Source: Oscillibacter faecalis_A (lineage in GTDB: Bacteria > Bacillota > Clostridia > Oscillospirales > Oscillospiraceae). From it: DNA of 19,811 bases. Below the pieces are notes generated by a model. That model saw only the letters and a list, made by a program, of their open reading frames with translations, did not search any database and had not been told where the DNA came from. A program made the position numbers and the translations under genes. The stretch spans positions 1 through 19,811 of the forward strand of contig NZ_JARFXX010000017.1 in assembly GCF_029218125.1 (NCBI RefSeq), read 5' to 3'. Positions 8,132 through 16,506 of this stretch are shown here, one piece after another. Every line of letters begins with the position of its first letter. The first letter of the stretch is position 1.

Positions 8132-9310
8132 TTACAGCATTTCAATAATGACCGCAACACCCATTCCGCCGCCGGCGCACAAGGATGCCACACCATATTT
8201 GCCGCCCCGCCGCTTGAGTTCGTGTATCAACGTTACCACCAGACGGCTGCCGGTAGCTCCCACAGGATGCCCCAGAGAAATACCGCTGCCGTTGACATTC
8301 AGCTTCTCCGGATCGATCCCAAGTTCCTTCTGACAGGCTACGCACTGTGCCGCAAACGCCTCGTTGATCTCAAAGAGGTCAATGTCTCCTACCATTAGGC
8401 CGGCTTTTTCCAGTGCCCGGGTAATTGCGCTGATGGGGCCAATACCCATCAGTTCCGGTTCCACGCCGGTAGTGGCGGTAGATACGATACGCGCAATGGC
8501 AGGGGCCCCTGCTTTCTTGGCCGCTTCTTCATCCATCAGAATCACGCCGGAAGCCGCATCGTTCATACCGGAGGCATTGCCTGCAGTAACGGTGCCGTCT
8601 TCTTTGAATGTAGGCTTCAACTTTGCCAGCGCTTCCATGGTAGCGCCCCGACGGGGATATTCATCCGTGTCGTACACCGTATCACCCTTTTTACTATGTA
8701 CGGTAATAGGAATGATCTCATCCTTAAACTTCCCGGCGTCAATGGCTGCTACCGCCCTCCGCTGGGAGCGGAGCGCACATTCATCCTGTATCTGACGTGT
8801 AATGCCATATTTCTCCGCCACATTTTCTGCCGTGATACCCATGGCAGGCCCCACGCCCAGATTTGTCAGGGAGTCCCACATGGAGTCCCTCAATTCCATG
8901 TGGCCGAATTTTTTGCCGTACCGTGCGTCAAAAACCATGTGAGGCGCAGTGCTCATGGAATCTGCGCCTCCGGCCATAATACACTCTGCTTCGCCTGCCA
9001 TAATCTGGTAGTAACCCATTTGAATGGCGGAGAGCGACGATGTGCAGTTGCGGTGAACCGTAATGCCCGGAACTGTAACAGGCAGTCCCGCCTTTACTGC
9101 TGCCACGCGAGCCAGATTGTTTTCCTTATAAGTGCGTTGATAGTTGCAGCCCCAGATCACATCATCAATGCCGGCGGCATCAATGCCGCTGCGCTCTACA
9201 AGCGCCTGCATGACTGGGATGGACAAATCCAAAGAGGTCAGCGTCTTGAACTGTCCGCCAATGGTGCCGATTGGAGTTCGGCAGCCGGCGGTAATCACTA
9301 CATGCTTCAT
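8132..9310 (-). CDS. Thiolase (acetyl-CoA C-acyltransferase)
   Basis: A 392-residue thiolase of normal length. The nucleophilic cysteine is C89 in HRNCTSSLSA, NEAFAAQ is at 316-322, the catalytic histidine is H348 in GHPVGATG, and the second cysteine is C378 in CAGGGMG. All three catalytic residues and the signature blocks are present. The enzyme would either split a 3-oxoacyl-CoA into acetyl-CoA and a shorter acyl-CoA or, in reverse, condense two acetyl-CoA. In a catabolic cluster next to a CoA-transferase, the splitting direction is more likely. AAGGAG stands 7-8 bases before the ATG. The CoA-transferase start follows its stop after 21 bases, suggesting tight co-expression. Confidence 0.93.
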   Translation of the reverse strand: MKHVVITAGCRTPIGTIGGQFKTLTSLDLSIPVMQALVERSGIDAAGIDDVIWGCNYQRTYKENNLARVAAVKAGLPVTVPGITVHRNCTSSLSAIQMGYYQIMAGEAECIMAGGADSMSTAPHMVFDARYGKKFGHMELRDSMWDSLTNLGVGPAMGITAENVAEKYGITRQIQDECALRSQRRAVAAIDAGKFKDEIIPITVHSKKGDTVYDTDEYPRRGATMEALAKLKPTFKEDGTVTAGNASGMNDAASGVILMDEEAAKKAGAPAIARIVSTATTGVEPELMGIGPISAITRALEKAGLMVGDIDLFEINEAFAAQCVACQKELGIDPEKLNVNGSGISLGHPVGATGSRLVVTLIHELKRRGGKYGVASLCAGGGMGVAVIIEML

Positions 9311-9355
9311 AATATCTCCTTCTTTGTTATTGAACTATTACGTGAACCCGGTAAT

Positions 9356-11314
9356 TCAACCGCCGTTCATTCCCAATACTGCCTCCAGCGCGCTGGAAGT
9401 AGCTGTGGCAATACTCTCGGGCTTTACCGCATCGCCAATGACGGTAACAGGCACCCCTGCTGCACGCAAAGTAGCCTCCAGTTGATTTACCGGACGCACC
9501 CCTACAGCGCAGACTACAGTATCCACATGATCCAGCATCATCGCTTCACCATTCTGGCTGTAGTGCACCGCGCTTCCTTCCGCTGTAATATCCTGAGCCG
9601 GAGTTATGATGCGGCAGCCTTTTCGCAGGAGCCGCTGCACCATCAGGGGACGGAAAGAGGAACGCTCATTTTTGGCGATTCCGCTTCGTGCCAGCAGAGT
9701 GACCTTTCGGCCGCCCTCTTTCAAATCATTCATGGGAGGCAGCAGGAAATCTGCCGTTTCACACGCTACCTGACCGCCGCCAACCACGACTACGTTCTTC
9801 CCGGCGTGTTCCTTGCCTTCCAGCACATCCCAGGCAGTTACCAATCTGTCTGCGTTCTTCAGAAAGTCCGGGATAACCGGGGCGCCACCGGTAGCCAATA
9901 ACACGATATCATAGGATGTTTTAATTTCAGCCGGATCAACCTGGCAGTTAAGATGAATTTCTACACCTGCACGCCGACAACGTTCAATTAAATATCGGGT
10001 TCCGGCAGCCAGATCCTGTTTGCAGGGCGGGAATGCCGCAAGATACATTTGACCGCCCAAACGGTCACTGCGCTCTGCCAGCGTAACGCGGTAGCCGAAT
10101 TCTGCGGCGTAGGCCGCAGCAGTTAAGCCGGCAGGCCCCCCACCAATCACCAACACCCGTTTCGGTTTTTCAGTGTGCCTGTTTGCCGCCACAGCCAGTT
10201 CCCGTCCCACCTCCGGGTTCATAGCGCAGCAGATCCGCTGATCTGCGTTAATAGAAACCAGACAGTGATTGCAGCCAATGCACGGACGAATTTCCTGTTC
10301 CCGGCCTTCCGCTGCTTTCCGAGGAAACTCAGGGTCGCACAGCATAGAGCGGCCCATGTAAGCTACATCAGCCTTTCCTAACTGCAGTGCCAATTCTGCC
10401 GCCCAAGGCTCATTCATCCGGCCAATAAAACCTACCGGAATCGTAACAGATCGTTTAATCTGTTCTGCCAGCTCCGCATTGAACGCTTTTGCTGTTCCGG
10501 AAGGGGAGGTCAGGTTCCAGGGTGTATTCATCGTACCGTTCGACAGGTGTAGCATAGAAACGCCTGCCTGCTGGAACCTCTGAGCAATATGCCGGCCTTC
10601 CATAAGGGATTGGCCGCCCTCCAACGCGTCAGTGCAGGACATCCGAACAATAATCGGGAAATCCGGCCCCACCTTGGAACGCACATCGGCAATGACATCC
10701 AGTGCCAATTTCAGCCGGCCATCCACATTGCCGCCATAAGCGTCTATCCGCTTATTTTCCAAGGGAGACAAAAACCGCCCCAGCAGGCCATGGCCGTGAC
10801 AGCAGTGCAGTTCTACCGCATCAAACCCGGCCTCTTTTGCCCGCAAAGCAGCATCCCCGAACTGGCGGGTGATTGTCTGCAACTCTTCCACTGTAGCCGC
10901 CCGGGCATATTCACCTACGGCACGGCATTCCAACGGAGAGGCCGCTACAGGCTGCAAACCCCGGTTATATTTGGGCGTTGCTACAGAAGACGGATGCATC
11001 AGCTGCGCACAGATGCGCACATCGTACTTGTGGACGGTATCCGTCAGTTTCTGCAGTTGAGGAACCATTCGCTCTTCAAACAGCCCCAGATTATGAAACG
11101 TGGAATAGCGCATATCTGGGCCAATCACAATGCACTCTGTAGTAATCATCCCCGGGCCACCTTTGGCCCGTTCTTCATAATACGCAAGCTGCTCTTCCGT
11201 TACTCCATAATTGTCTGTAGCCAGATGCGTTCCAATAGGTGATAAGAATATCCGATTTTTTGCCGTCATACTCCCTACTGTAATGGGAGTAAATAAATTT
11301 GGGTAAGTGTTCAT
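9356..11314 (-). CDS. Old-yellow-enzyme/FAD-dependent oxidoreductase (2,4-dienoyl-CoA reductase or 2-enoate reductase type)
   Basis: About 652 residues in three parts: an FMN TIM barrel (1-335), a 4Fe-4S segment with CIGCNHC followed 11 residues later by a CC pair (roughly 345-363), and an FAD/NAD(P) domain with GGGPAG near 391-396 and a second nucleotide site VVVVGGGQVA near 508-517. The layout is that of FadH, BaiCD/BaiH and 2-enoate reductases, which pass NAD(P)H electrons through FAD and FeS to FMN to reduce a conjugated C=C. In the barrel the usual H-x-x-HGY catalytic stretch reads HCCHGHG, so the expected tyrosine is replaced. The reading frame can open at a TTG at 11326, but I prefer the ATG at 11314: GAGGAG is 13-16 bases before it, and only 2 bases before the TTG. 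The substrate is unknown. Confidence 0.88.
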   Translation of the reverse strand: MNTYPNLFTPITVGSMTAKNRIFLSPIGTHLATDNYGVTEEQLAYYEERAKGGPGMITTECIVIGPDMRYSTFHNLGLFEERMVPQLQKLTDTVHKYDVRICAQLMHPSSVATPKYNRGLQPVAASPLECRAVGEYARAATVEELQTITRQFGDAALRAKEAGFDAVELHCCHGHGLLGRFLSPLENKRIDAYGGNVDGRLKLALDVIADVRSKVGPDFPIIVRMSCTDALEGGQSLMEGRHIAQRFQQAGVSMLHLSNGTMNTPWNLTSPSGTAKAFNAELAEQIKRSVTIPVGFIGRMNEPWAAELALQLGKADVAYMGRSMLCDPEFPRKAAEGREQEIRPCIGCNHCLVSINADQRICCAMNPEVGRELAVAANRHTEKPKRVLVIGGGPAGLTAAAYAAEFGYRVTLAERSDRLGGQMYLAAFPPCKQDLAAGTRYLIERCRRAGVEIHLNCQVDPAEIKTSYDIVLLATGGAPVIPDFLKNADRLVTAWDVLEGKEHAGKNVVVVGGGQVACETADFLLPPMNDLKEGGRKVTLLARSGIAKNERSSFRPLMVQRLLRKGCRIITPAQDITAEGSAVHYSQNGEAMMLDHVDTVVCAVGVRPVNQLEATLRAAGVPVTVIGDAVKPESIATATSSALEAVLGMNGG

Positions 11315-11370
11315 GCCGTTTCTCAACTCTCCTCATGATACCTGATATGTACGGTTAAAAATTTCTCAAG

Positions 11371-11787
11371 TTATCTGCTGTTTCCTGCATCACGAGCGGA
11401 TTTCTCTTCGTTTTGTGAAAGCCGCTGGCAAAACTGCCGGTAAGACTCCTGATATTCCTCTCTGTTCGGATAGTATATACTCAATTGCAAACAGGGGATT
11501 GCACTGTTATAAACATGCGTATAATGGACGCTGCGCGGCGGGATCGCAATCCACGAGCCAGGGGTCATATGATACATACTGCCATCCACATAGTAATCAC
11601 ATTCGCCTTCCAGCACAATGGCAATCTGTTCGTTTTCGTGGCTGTGTGGATTGATTTCGTTCCCGTTTTCCACGCGCCCCACCGTACAGCAGAGATGTTC
11701 CAAATTTGTATCCAGCGTCACCTGACGGATTCCGCTGCGGATATCCTGCCAGGGACTTTCAAACCAATTTCCATGTGGTACTTTCAT
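11371..11787 (-). CDS. Single-domain cupin protein (copy 2)
   Basis: A 138-residue cupin paralogous to the one at 6298-6675. Metal ligands are H48-x-H50, Gln54 in HENEQ, and H88 in PPRSVHY; EGECDYYVDG and YHMTPG are shared with copy 1. The open frame extends upstream to 11853, but that extension runs through the dctM stop and a hairpin. The ATG at 11787 has AAGGAG 6 bases upstream and aligns with the start of copy 1, so it is chosen. The C-terminal 20 residues (SQNEEKSARDAGNSR) are charged and probably disordered. It directly follows a TRAP transporter, so a role on the imported compound or its first product is inferred. Confidence 0.85.
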   Translation of the reverse strand: MKVPHGNWFESPWQDIRSGIRQVTLDTNLEHLCCTVGRVENGNEINPHSHENEQIAIVLEGECDYYVDGSMYHMTPGSWIAIPPRSVHYTHVYNSAIPCLQLSIYYPNREEYQESYRQFCQRLSQNEEKSARDAGNSR

Positions 11788-11804
11788 GTAATTCTCCTTG
11801 GGAT

Positions 11805-11839
11805 ATCTCCGGCCTGCCACATTCAGGCAGGCCGGAGAT
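11805..11839 (-). other. Stem-loop between dctM (system 2) and cupin copy 2
   Basis: A perfect 14-bp stem (11805-11818 with 11826-11839; ATCTCCGGCCTGCC and its complement) with a 7-base loop. On the minus strand it begins 6 bases after the dctM stop and ends about 12 bases before the cupin ribosome site; no T-run follows. It therefore fits an mRNA processing or stability hairpin, or a weak attenuator. It shows that the cupin start must lie downstream of it, at 11787. Confidence 0.7.
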
Positions 11840-11845
11840 GCTGGT

Positions 11846-13159
11846 TTAGCCATTCATCAGATTGGGCAGCCATGCTGTCATGCCAGGGAAAGCAATCAGC
11901 ACAGCGCAGAAGAAAATCATAATGAACAAATACGGGAGCGCACCTTTGATGATATCTGAGAGTTCAGCGGAACGATCCACACTCTGCACCATAAACAGGT
12001 TCAGTCCCATGGGCGGGGTAATCTGACCAATCTGCACCAATAGTGTCACATATACACCCAGCCAGATCAGATCCACGCCCAGCTCTTTGCAGATCGGTGC
12101 CATCAGGGGAATGGTCAGCAAGATTATGGAACTGCCGTCCATAAAGCAGCCCAAAATCAGGTACACCACTCCGATCACCGCCAAAATTGCAACCTTGCTG
12201 AAGCCCTGTTCAATAACCCAGCTGCTCAAGTGCCGGTTAATGCTTGACTGAGAGAGCGCAAATGTGAGGTAGGACGCTGTGATCATCAGAATAAGGATCA
12301 TAGCGATGGACTTGGAGCAGGTCTTTGCTGCTTCATAGACTTTTTTCACTGTCAGGCCCTTGCTTCCAAAGCCGAAAATCAGCACCAGCAAAGTGCCCAA
12401 AGCGGCGGATTCTACAGGTGTAGCCTTGCCGGTATACAGACTGCCCAACAGGACAACAATCGTGATCACGATGGGAGCAATGCCTTTGATGGCCTGCCAG
12501 GTGGTCAGTTCCTCTTCCATAATGGCATCACTGCTGAATTCTTGCCCCTTTTTCCGATCTGCCAGAGAACTGCAGAAGATCCATACCAAAAAGAACACAG
12601 TCAGCACAATGCCGGGGATAGCCGATGCCGCAAACAGCTGTACCACAGATTGATCTGTCAGAGAACCATAGAGGATCAATACGGTGCTGGGCGGAATCAA
12701 AATGCCTAATGTACCGGAGGCGGCAATAGACCCATAAATTGCAGGCTTCGGATAGCCGCGTTTTTTCGTTTCCGGAATGGCAATGGAGCCGATGCCTGCC
12801 GCAGTGGCTACAGAGGAGCCGCTGATGGCAGAGTAAAACGCGCAGGCGATAACGTTGGCATGGAGCAAGCCACCGGGCAATTTTCGGAACCATTTCATCA
12901 GGCCTTTGTAGAAATTGCCGCTGAGGCCGCTGGCCACAATCAGCTCCCCCATAAAGAGGAACAGGGGAACAGCAGATAATACAAAATTGTTTGCTGTGTT
13001 CCAGGTAATCGTACCTAACGTAGTAAGATAGCGGGCATTATCAGAGACGATCAGTCCTACAATACCGGAAACACCCAGTGCCACGCAGATCCAGACTCCA
13101 GGGATCAGCAGCGCAAACAGCACCAGAATCATAATTACGGAAACACCGATCCAACTCAT
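11846..13159 (-). CDS. dctM: TRAP transporter large permease subunit (system 2)
   Basis: A 437-residue DctM-family membrane protein with about 12 hydrophobic segments. Signatures include LFLFMGELIVASGLSGNFYKGL near 65-86, SAISGSSVATAAGIGSIAIPE near 109-129, and GTLGILIPPSTVLILYGSL near 148-166, echoed by GQITPPMGLNLFMVQS in the second half. It is the translocating subunit of the second TRAP system. The ATG at 13159 overlaps the dctQ stop by 4 bases. It differs strongly in sequence from the system 1 DctM, so the two systems are not a recent duplication and probably carry different ligands. Confidence 0.93.
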   Translation of the reverse strand: MSWIGVSVIMILVLFALLIPGVWICVALGVSGIVGLIVSDNARYLTTLGTITWNTANNFVLSAVPLFLFMGELIVASGLSGNFYKGLMKWFRKLPGGLLHANVIACAFYSAISGSSVATAAGIGSIAIPETKKRGYPKPAIYGSIAASGTLGILIPPSTVLILYGSLTDQSVVQLFAASAIPGIVLTVFFLVWIFCSSLADRKKGQEFSSDAIMEEELTTWQAIKGIAPIVITIVVLLGSLYTGKATPVESAALGTLLVLIFGFGSKGLTVKKVYEAAKTCSKSIAMILILMITASYLTFALSQSSINRHLSSWVIEQGFSKVAILAVIGVVYLILGCFMDGSSIILLTIPLMAPICKELGVDLIWLGVYVTLLVQIGQITPPMGLNLFMVQSVDRSAELSDIIKGALPYLFIMIFFCAVLIAFPGMTAWLPNLMNG

Positions 13160-13653
13160 ACGGCAGTGTCCTCCTTACGGAAATCTCGGATCTGCCGCAC
13201 AATGTCCAGTAGAACGTACAGGCAGAAGCAAATCAAGCCGAATGACATCGTCAACTGCGGATAAGCAATAGGAGTCCTATAGAATCCGGTCGAGACAAGG
13301 TGCTTGGCAAAGGAATTGTAGTTCAGCAAAACGGAGTAATAGGTAAAGACGCAACTGAATATCAGCAAGATTACAGAATAAGCCACATTCAGTACACGCT
13401 TGGCGCTTCCCTTAATCAGGCCATAAATCGCCTCTACCCGGACGAAAGTACCGGCGCCATAGCTGTTGGCAAGACCTGTGAATGTCATGCAGGCCATAAG
13501 GTATCCGGCAAATTCGTCTACAATCAGAAAGGAATGGCTGAAGAAGCTGCGGGAGATGATCTCAATGATCTCCATGACCGCCATAAGAATAACCGCCACG
13601 GCGGAGACATTCAACGTGATTTTTCGCAGCCCCTGCATTGTTTTATCCAGCAA
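13156..13653 (-). CDS. dctQ: TRAP transporter small permease subunit (system 2)
   Basis: A 165-residue protein with four predicted helices, at about 13-33, 45-65, 86-108 and 130-150. The family's acidic motif after helix 1 reads IVDEFAGYLMACMTF (about 44-58). It pairs with the DctM at 11846-13159, with a 4-base ATGA overlap that implies translational coupling. The start at 13653 has AGGAGG about 6-9 bases upstream in the 38-base gap after dctP. Confidence 0.9.
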   Translation of the reverse strand: MLDKTMQGLRKITLNVSAVAVILMAVMEIIEIISRSFFSHSFLIVDEFAGYLMACMTFTGLANSYGAGTFVRVEAIYGLIKGSAKRVLNVAYSVILLIFSCVFTYYSVLLNYNSFAKHLVSTGFYRTPIAYPQLTMSFGLICFCLYVLLDIVRQIRDFRKEDTAV

Positions 13654-13691
13654 GGTAGTTCTCCTCCTAATGTTATGTCAGGGAAGCACAG

Positions 13692-14738
13692 TTACTTGTT
13701 CAGCTCCGTGCGAACCTGCTTCAGCAGCTCCGCAGTATTGCCGCCCCGCTCTTCGCACCAAGAATCCCAGTAGTTCTGCATATCAGCAGTAATCTGTGCG
13801 CTTTCATTCTCATCTGCCGTATTCAGAACCATGCCTTCACTTTCCAGATCCGTGCGCCAGGTATCCTCGTCTGCAAACATCGTCTCGCACATCTTGGCCT
13901 GGAACTCTTCGCATACCTCGTCGATCACCTTCTGCAGATTCTCAGGCAGAGCGTCATATTCCGCCTGATTCATGCACATATAGTCGGGGATAATCTGGCA
14001 ATCGGCCAGCAGACCGTAATTCAGGCTGTCATCCCAGCCGGCGCCGCCCAGACCGTAAGCGGAGGTGATCACGCCATCCACCACGCCAGTCTGCAGGCCG
14101 GTGGGAACTTCAGAACCCGCCAGGCTCACAGGGGTACCTCCCAGCTGCTGTACCAGCGCAGACAACTCATTGTTGATGGTACGGATCTTCAGCCCCTTCA
14201 CATCATACAGGCTCTTGAGTTCCTTATTCTTAGTCCACAGGCTCTGGGCGGGCCAGGTGTAATAGAAGAGATACTTAGCGCCATATTCAGCCAGCTCCTC
14301 CTTCAGCGTCGGCTCCACAACGCTCATCACCCTGTCGAACTCATCCAGGTCACTGGCAATATAGGGCAGGCAAGGCAGAGCGCCCGCTTTGAGAACGCCG
14401 AAGCAGTTGCTTCCTACGTCGGCCATCTGTACGCTACCGTCACCCACAGCTACCAGATAGTCAGCAGCATTGTAGCTCAATTCGCCCGGAGCGCGCACCG
14501 TGATCTCAATACGGCCGCCACTCTTTTCCATAATGCTGTCAGCAAATTCCTGACACAGGACAGAGGAGGGATGGGTCAGGCTGTTGATCACCACGAAATC
14601 CCATTTAACAGGCTTATCACTGGTGATGGTCTCCGCATTGGCATCACTGTTATTCCCAGTGCTGTCGGTTTTAGAACCGCAGGCGGTCATCGTTGCCACC
14701 AATGCCAGGCTCAGGAGCAGGGCAAAAAACTTTTTCAT
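13692..14738 (-). CDS. dctP: TRAP transporter substrate-binding lipoprotein (system 2)
   Basis: A 348-residue DctP-family receptor. The signal peptide ends at a lipobox-like MTAC with Cys20, then a Ser/Asn/Asp linker runs to about residue 42. The ligand arginine is R186 in VKGLKIRTINN, and GLQTGVVDGVITS matches the family. It is the receptor of the second TRAP set, anchored outside the membrane. The mature part WDFVVINSLTHPSS differs from the FAHASS start of the system 1 receptor, so a different ligand is likely. The ATG at 14738 has GGAGG about 7 bases upstream. It follows the beta-lactamase-fold gene after 48 bases. Confidence 0.92.
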   Translation of the reverse strand: MKKFFALLLSLALVATMTACGSKTDSTGNNSDANAETITSDKPVKWDFVVINSLTHPSSVLCQEFADSIMEKSGGRIEITVRAPGELSYNAADYLVAVGDGSVQMADVGSNCFGVLKAGALPCLPYIASDLDEFDRVMSVVEPTLKEELAEYGAKYLFYYTWPAQSLWTKNKELKSLYDVKGLKIRTINNELSALVQQLGGTPVSLAGSEVPTGLQTGVVDGVITSAYGLGGAGWDDSLNYGLLADCQIIPDYMCMNQAEYDALPENLQKVIDEVCEEFQAKMCETMFADEDTWRTDLESEGMVLNTADENESAQITADMQNYWDSWCEERGGNTAELLKQVRTELNK

Positions 14739-14762
14739 TTCAGTTCCTCCAGATTTTTATTT

Positions 14763-14780
14763 TTCGTTCCACGGAACGAA
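14763..14780. repeat. Short inverted repeat in front of dctP (system 2)
   Basis: TTCGTTCC, 2 bases, GGAACGAA: an 8-bp perfect inverted repeat in the 48-base gap between the beta-lactamase-fold gene and dctP. The minus-strand RNA would fold a small hairpin followed by A-rich sequence, so it is not a normal terminator. It might protect the transporter message or bind a protein. Weak evidence. Confidence 0.4.
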
Positions 14781-14786
14781 GGGGGA

Positions 14787-15533
14787 TTATAGCAGAATGG
14801 TTTCGCCGGCTTTCATTGCCTGACATTTGCAATGAGGTGCTCTGACAGCCAGCGCTTTCTGGAACCGCTCCAGATAGTCGCTGCCACGATAGTGCATGGG
14901 AATGACCGTTTTAACGCCCAGCATCTCTGCACACATAGCAGCGTCCTCCGGATCCATCTCGTCCAAGCTGCGCCCGCCAAGATTCACGCCGCCGATGCCG
15001 ATGATTGCGATGTCCGGACGATAGCGTTCACCCCAAAGCTTCATATCCATGGTAATGGAGGTATCACCGCCGAAGAAAATAGTCGGGCCATTTTCGATGG
15101 AAATAATGTAGCAAAGAGGTTCGCCGGTAAGATAACGCCCGTCAGGGAAATGGACAAAAGCAATATGACGGGCATCTACAGCCCGAATTTTGCAGTCAGC
15201 AATCGGATAAGTGGCGCCGCTTGTAGTCAATTCCGCTCTTGGGCCATTTAAATCTCCAAAGCCGGCCATCTCTGTAAGACACATAGTAGAGTGATCGCCT
15301 AAAATTTTTGTCGTCTCTGAATTTGCCATGACATCCATAGCCTGCGCAAAATGATCAGCAGCACAATGGCTGGCAAGGATCAGATCCACCACCAGATCTT
15401 TAGGATTCACCGGGCTCTTCGGCACACCCAGAGCCTCGTCTCCTGCTAAGAACGGATCCGTCAGGATTTTAAGGCCCTGAGGTGTCGTTAGCAAAAAAGA
15501 GGCCCAGCCAAGATATTTCACTTCAACACCCAT
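14787..15533 (-). CDS. Metallo-beta-lactamase-fold protein (UPF0173-like) with altered metal motif
   Basis: A 248-residue MBL-fold protein: MGVEVKYLGWASFLL opening, ILTDPF near 24-29, FFGGDT with D157, and VIPMHYRGSD with H214. The metal motif expected as H-x-H-x-D-H reads H56-C-A-A-D60-H61, so the second histidine is an alanine. The site may hold one metal or use C57. Family members hydrolyse small esters, lactones or phosphodiesters; the substrate is unknown. The frame extends to an ATG at 15551 without a ribosome site; the ATG at 15533 has GAAAGGAA about 8 bases upstream, so it is chosen. It is the second gene of the run, following the DUF6282-type gene after 52 bases. Confidence 0.82.
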   Translation of the reverse strand: MGVEVKYLGWASFLLTTPQGLKILTDPFLAGDEALGVPKSPVNPKDLVVDLILASHCAADHFAQAMDVMANSETTKILGDHSTMCLTEMAGFGDLNGPRAELTTSGATYPIADCKIRAVDARHIAFVHFPDGRYLTGEPLCYIISIENGPTIFFGGDTSITMDMKLWGERYRPDIAIIGIGGVNLGGRSLDEMDPEDAAMCAEMLGVKTVIPMHYRGSDYLERFQKALAVRAPHCKCQAMKAGETILL

Positions 15534-15585
15534 AATTTTTTTCCTTTCCATGTGTTAATTTTCAGGGTGGGTTCTGCGTCCCCTG

Positions 15586-16470
15586 TTAATTATAGAGAAG
15601 TTTGCCGGGGTTATCGCAGCACATTGTGCGAATCTCATCATTGGTGAAACCGTACTCTTTCAGCGAACCAAGAAACGCGTTCATACCTGCGATAGGATTG
15701 CCCAGCTTCAGCTGGCCGTAATCAGAAGAAAGCAGCGTATGCTCTACGCCAGTTGCCCGAATGACCTCAGCGATGTCAGCCGGCGGCTGGTAGCAGGCGG
15801 TGCTTGCATCGCAAATAGCGCCGACGTGTTCCAGAACCGCGCCCAGTTCTACCCAGTGGCGCATCTGCTCCAAAGATGCTTCCACGCAGAAGGTCGGGTG
15901 ATCCACTAAAATATGCTTCACCCCCAGCTTTGCCGCCTTTTCCACGACAGCGTTGACTTCTTCCGCGCTGGCATGGCCGGTAGCCAAAATCACGGAAGGC
16001 GCCTGAGCCGCCAATTCGATGATTCGGATTACCTCGTCTTTCAGCGTCCCATCAGGCTTTGTCAGCACAAGAGGTTCTTCGTGGATCGTAACATTCGTGC
16101 CGGGAAATCCTTTCTTGCCGCCCGTTCCCAACCGATCAATATGACGCGCGGCAGAGCATGTGGGCAGCCACAGAACCTTAATTCCCCAGCAGATGGCAGC
16201 CTCCACTGTATAGGGATTCAGTCCGCCGGTGGCATTGTTCATGCAGAAACTGCCGAAGATATCAATATCTGCATCCGCAAACAGGTGCTTTTTCAACTGG
16301 CCGCACAGAGGCGCCGTCAATGCGTGGTGATCTTTTGCCACAATGGCCCGGTACCCGGCGTCCTTCGCCATAGCGGCCATCTCTGCAATATCGCAGTCCC
16401 GAGGAATCAGGGATGGCGCCAGATGCAAGTGCATATCGCACAAACCCTTTGGGATATGTTCATAAATCAT
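15586..16470 (-). CDS. DUF6282-type amidohydrolase-fold protein
   Basis: A 294-residue protein resembling the DUF6282/amidohydrolase-like metal-dependent TIM-barrel proteins. Likely ligands are D12, H14 and H16 in CDMHLHLAP, K46 and H48/H49 in VAKDHHAL, H166 in TGHASAEE, H191 in VDHPTF, and D250 in SSDYGQ. These follow the amidohydrolase order, so a hydrolase or decarboxylase is plausible, but no member with a known substrate comes to mind. It is the first gene of the 17-gene run, 36 bases from the -12 end of a sigma-54 promoter. The ATG at 16470 has GAGGAGG about 10 bases upstream. Confidence 0.78.
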   Translation of the reverse strand: MIYEHIPKGLCDMHLHLAPSLIPRDCDIAEMAAMAKDAGYRAIVAKDHHALTAPLCGQLKKHLFADADIDIFGSFCMNNATGGLNPYTVEAAICWGIKVLWLPTCSAARHIDRLGTGGKKGFPGTNVTIHEEPLVLTKPDGTLKDEVIRIIELAAQAPSVILATGHASAEEVNAVVEKAAKLGVKHILVDHPTFCVEASLEQMRHWVELGAVLEHVGAICDASTACYQPPADIAEVIRATGVEHTLLSSDYGQLKLGNPIAGMNAFLGSLKEYGFTNDEIRTMCCDNPGKLLYN

Positions 16471-16506
16471 TGGTGAATTCCTCCTCTCACTTTGCCAACC
16501 ACTGTA

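Noticed and set aside
8696..9901. A 401-codon open frame on the plus strand
   Set aside because: It is antisense to the thiolase and reductase genes and has no domain signature; it reflects the codon pattern of the real genes.
11315..11326. TTG start of the OYE-type reductase
   Set aside because: The GAGGAG site is only about 2 bases away from the TTG, too close; the ATG at 11314 is better placed.
11788..11853. 22-codon N-terminal extension of cupin copy 2
   Set aside because: It reads through a strong hairpin and overlaps the dctM stop; the ATG at 11787 has a good ribosome site and aligns with copy 1.
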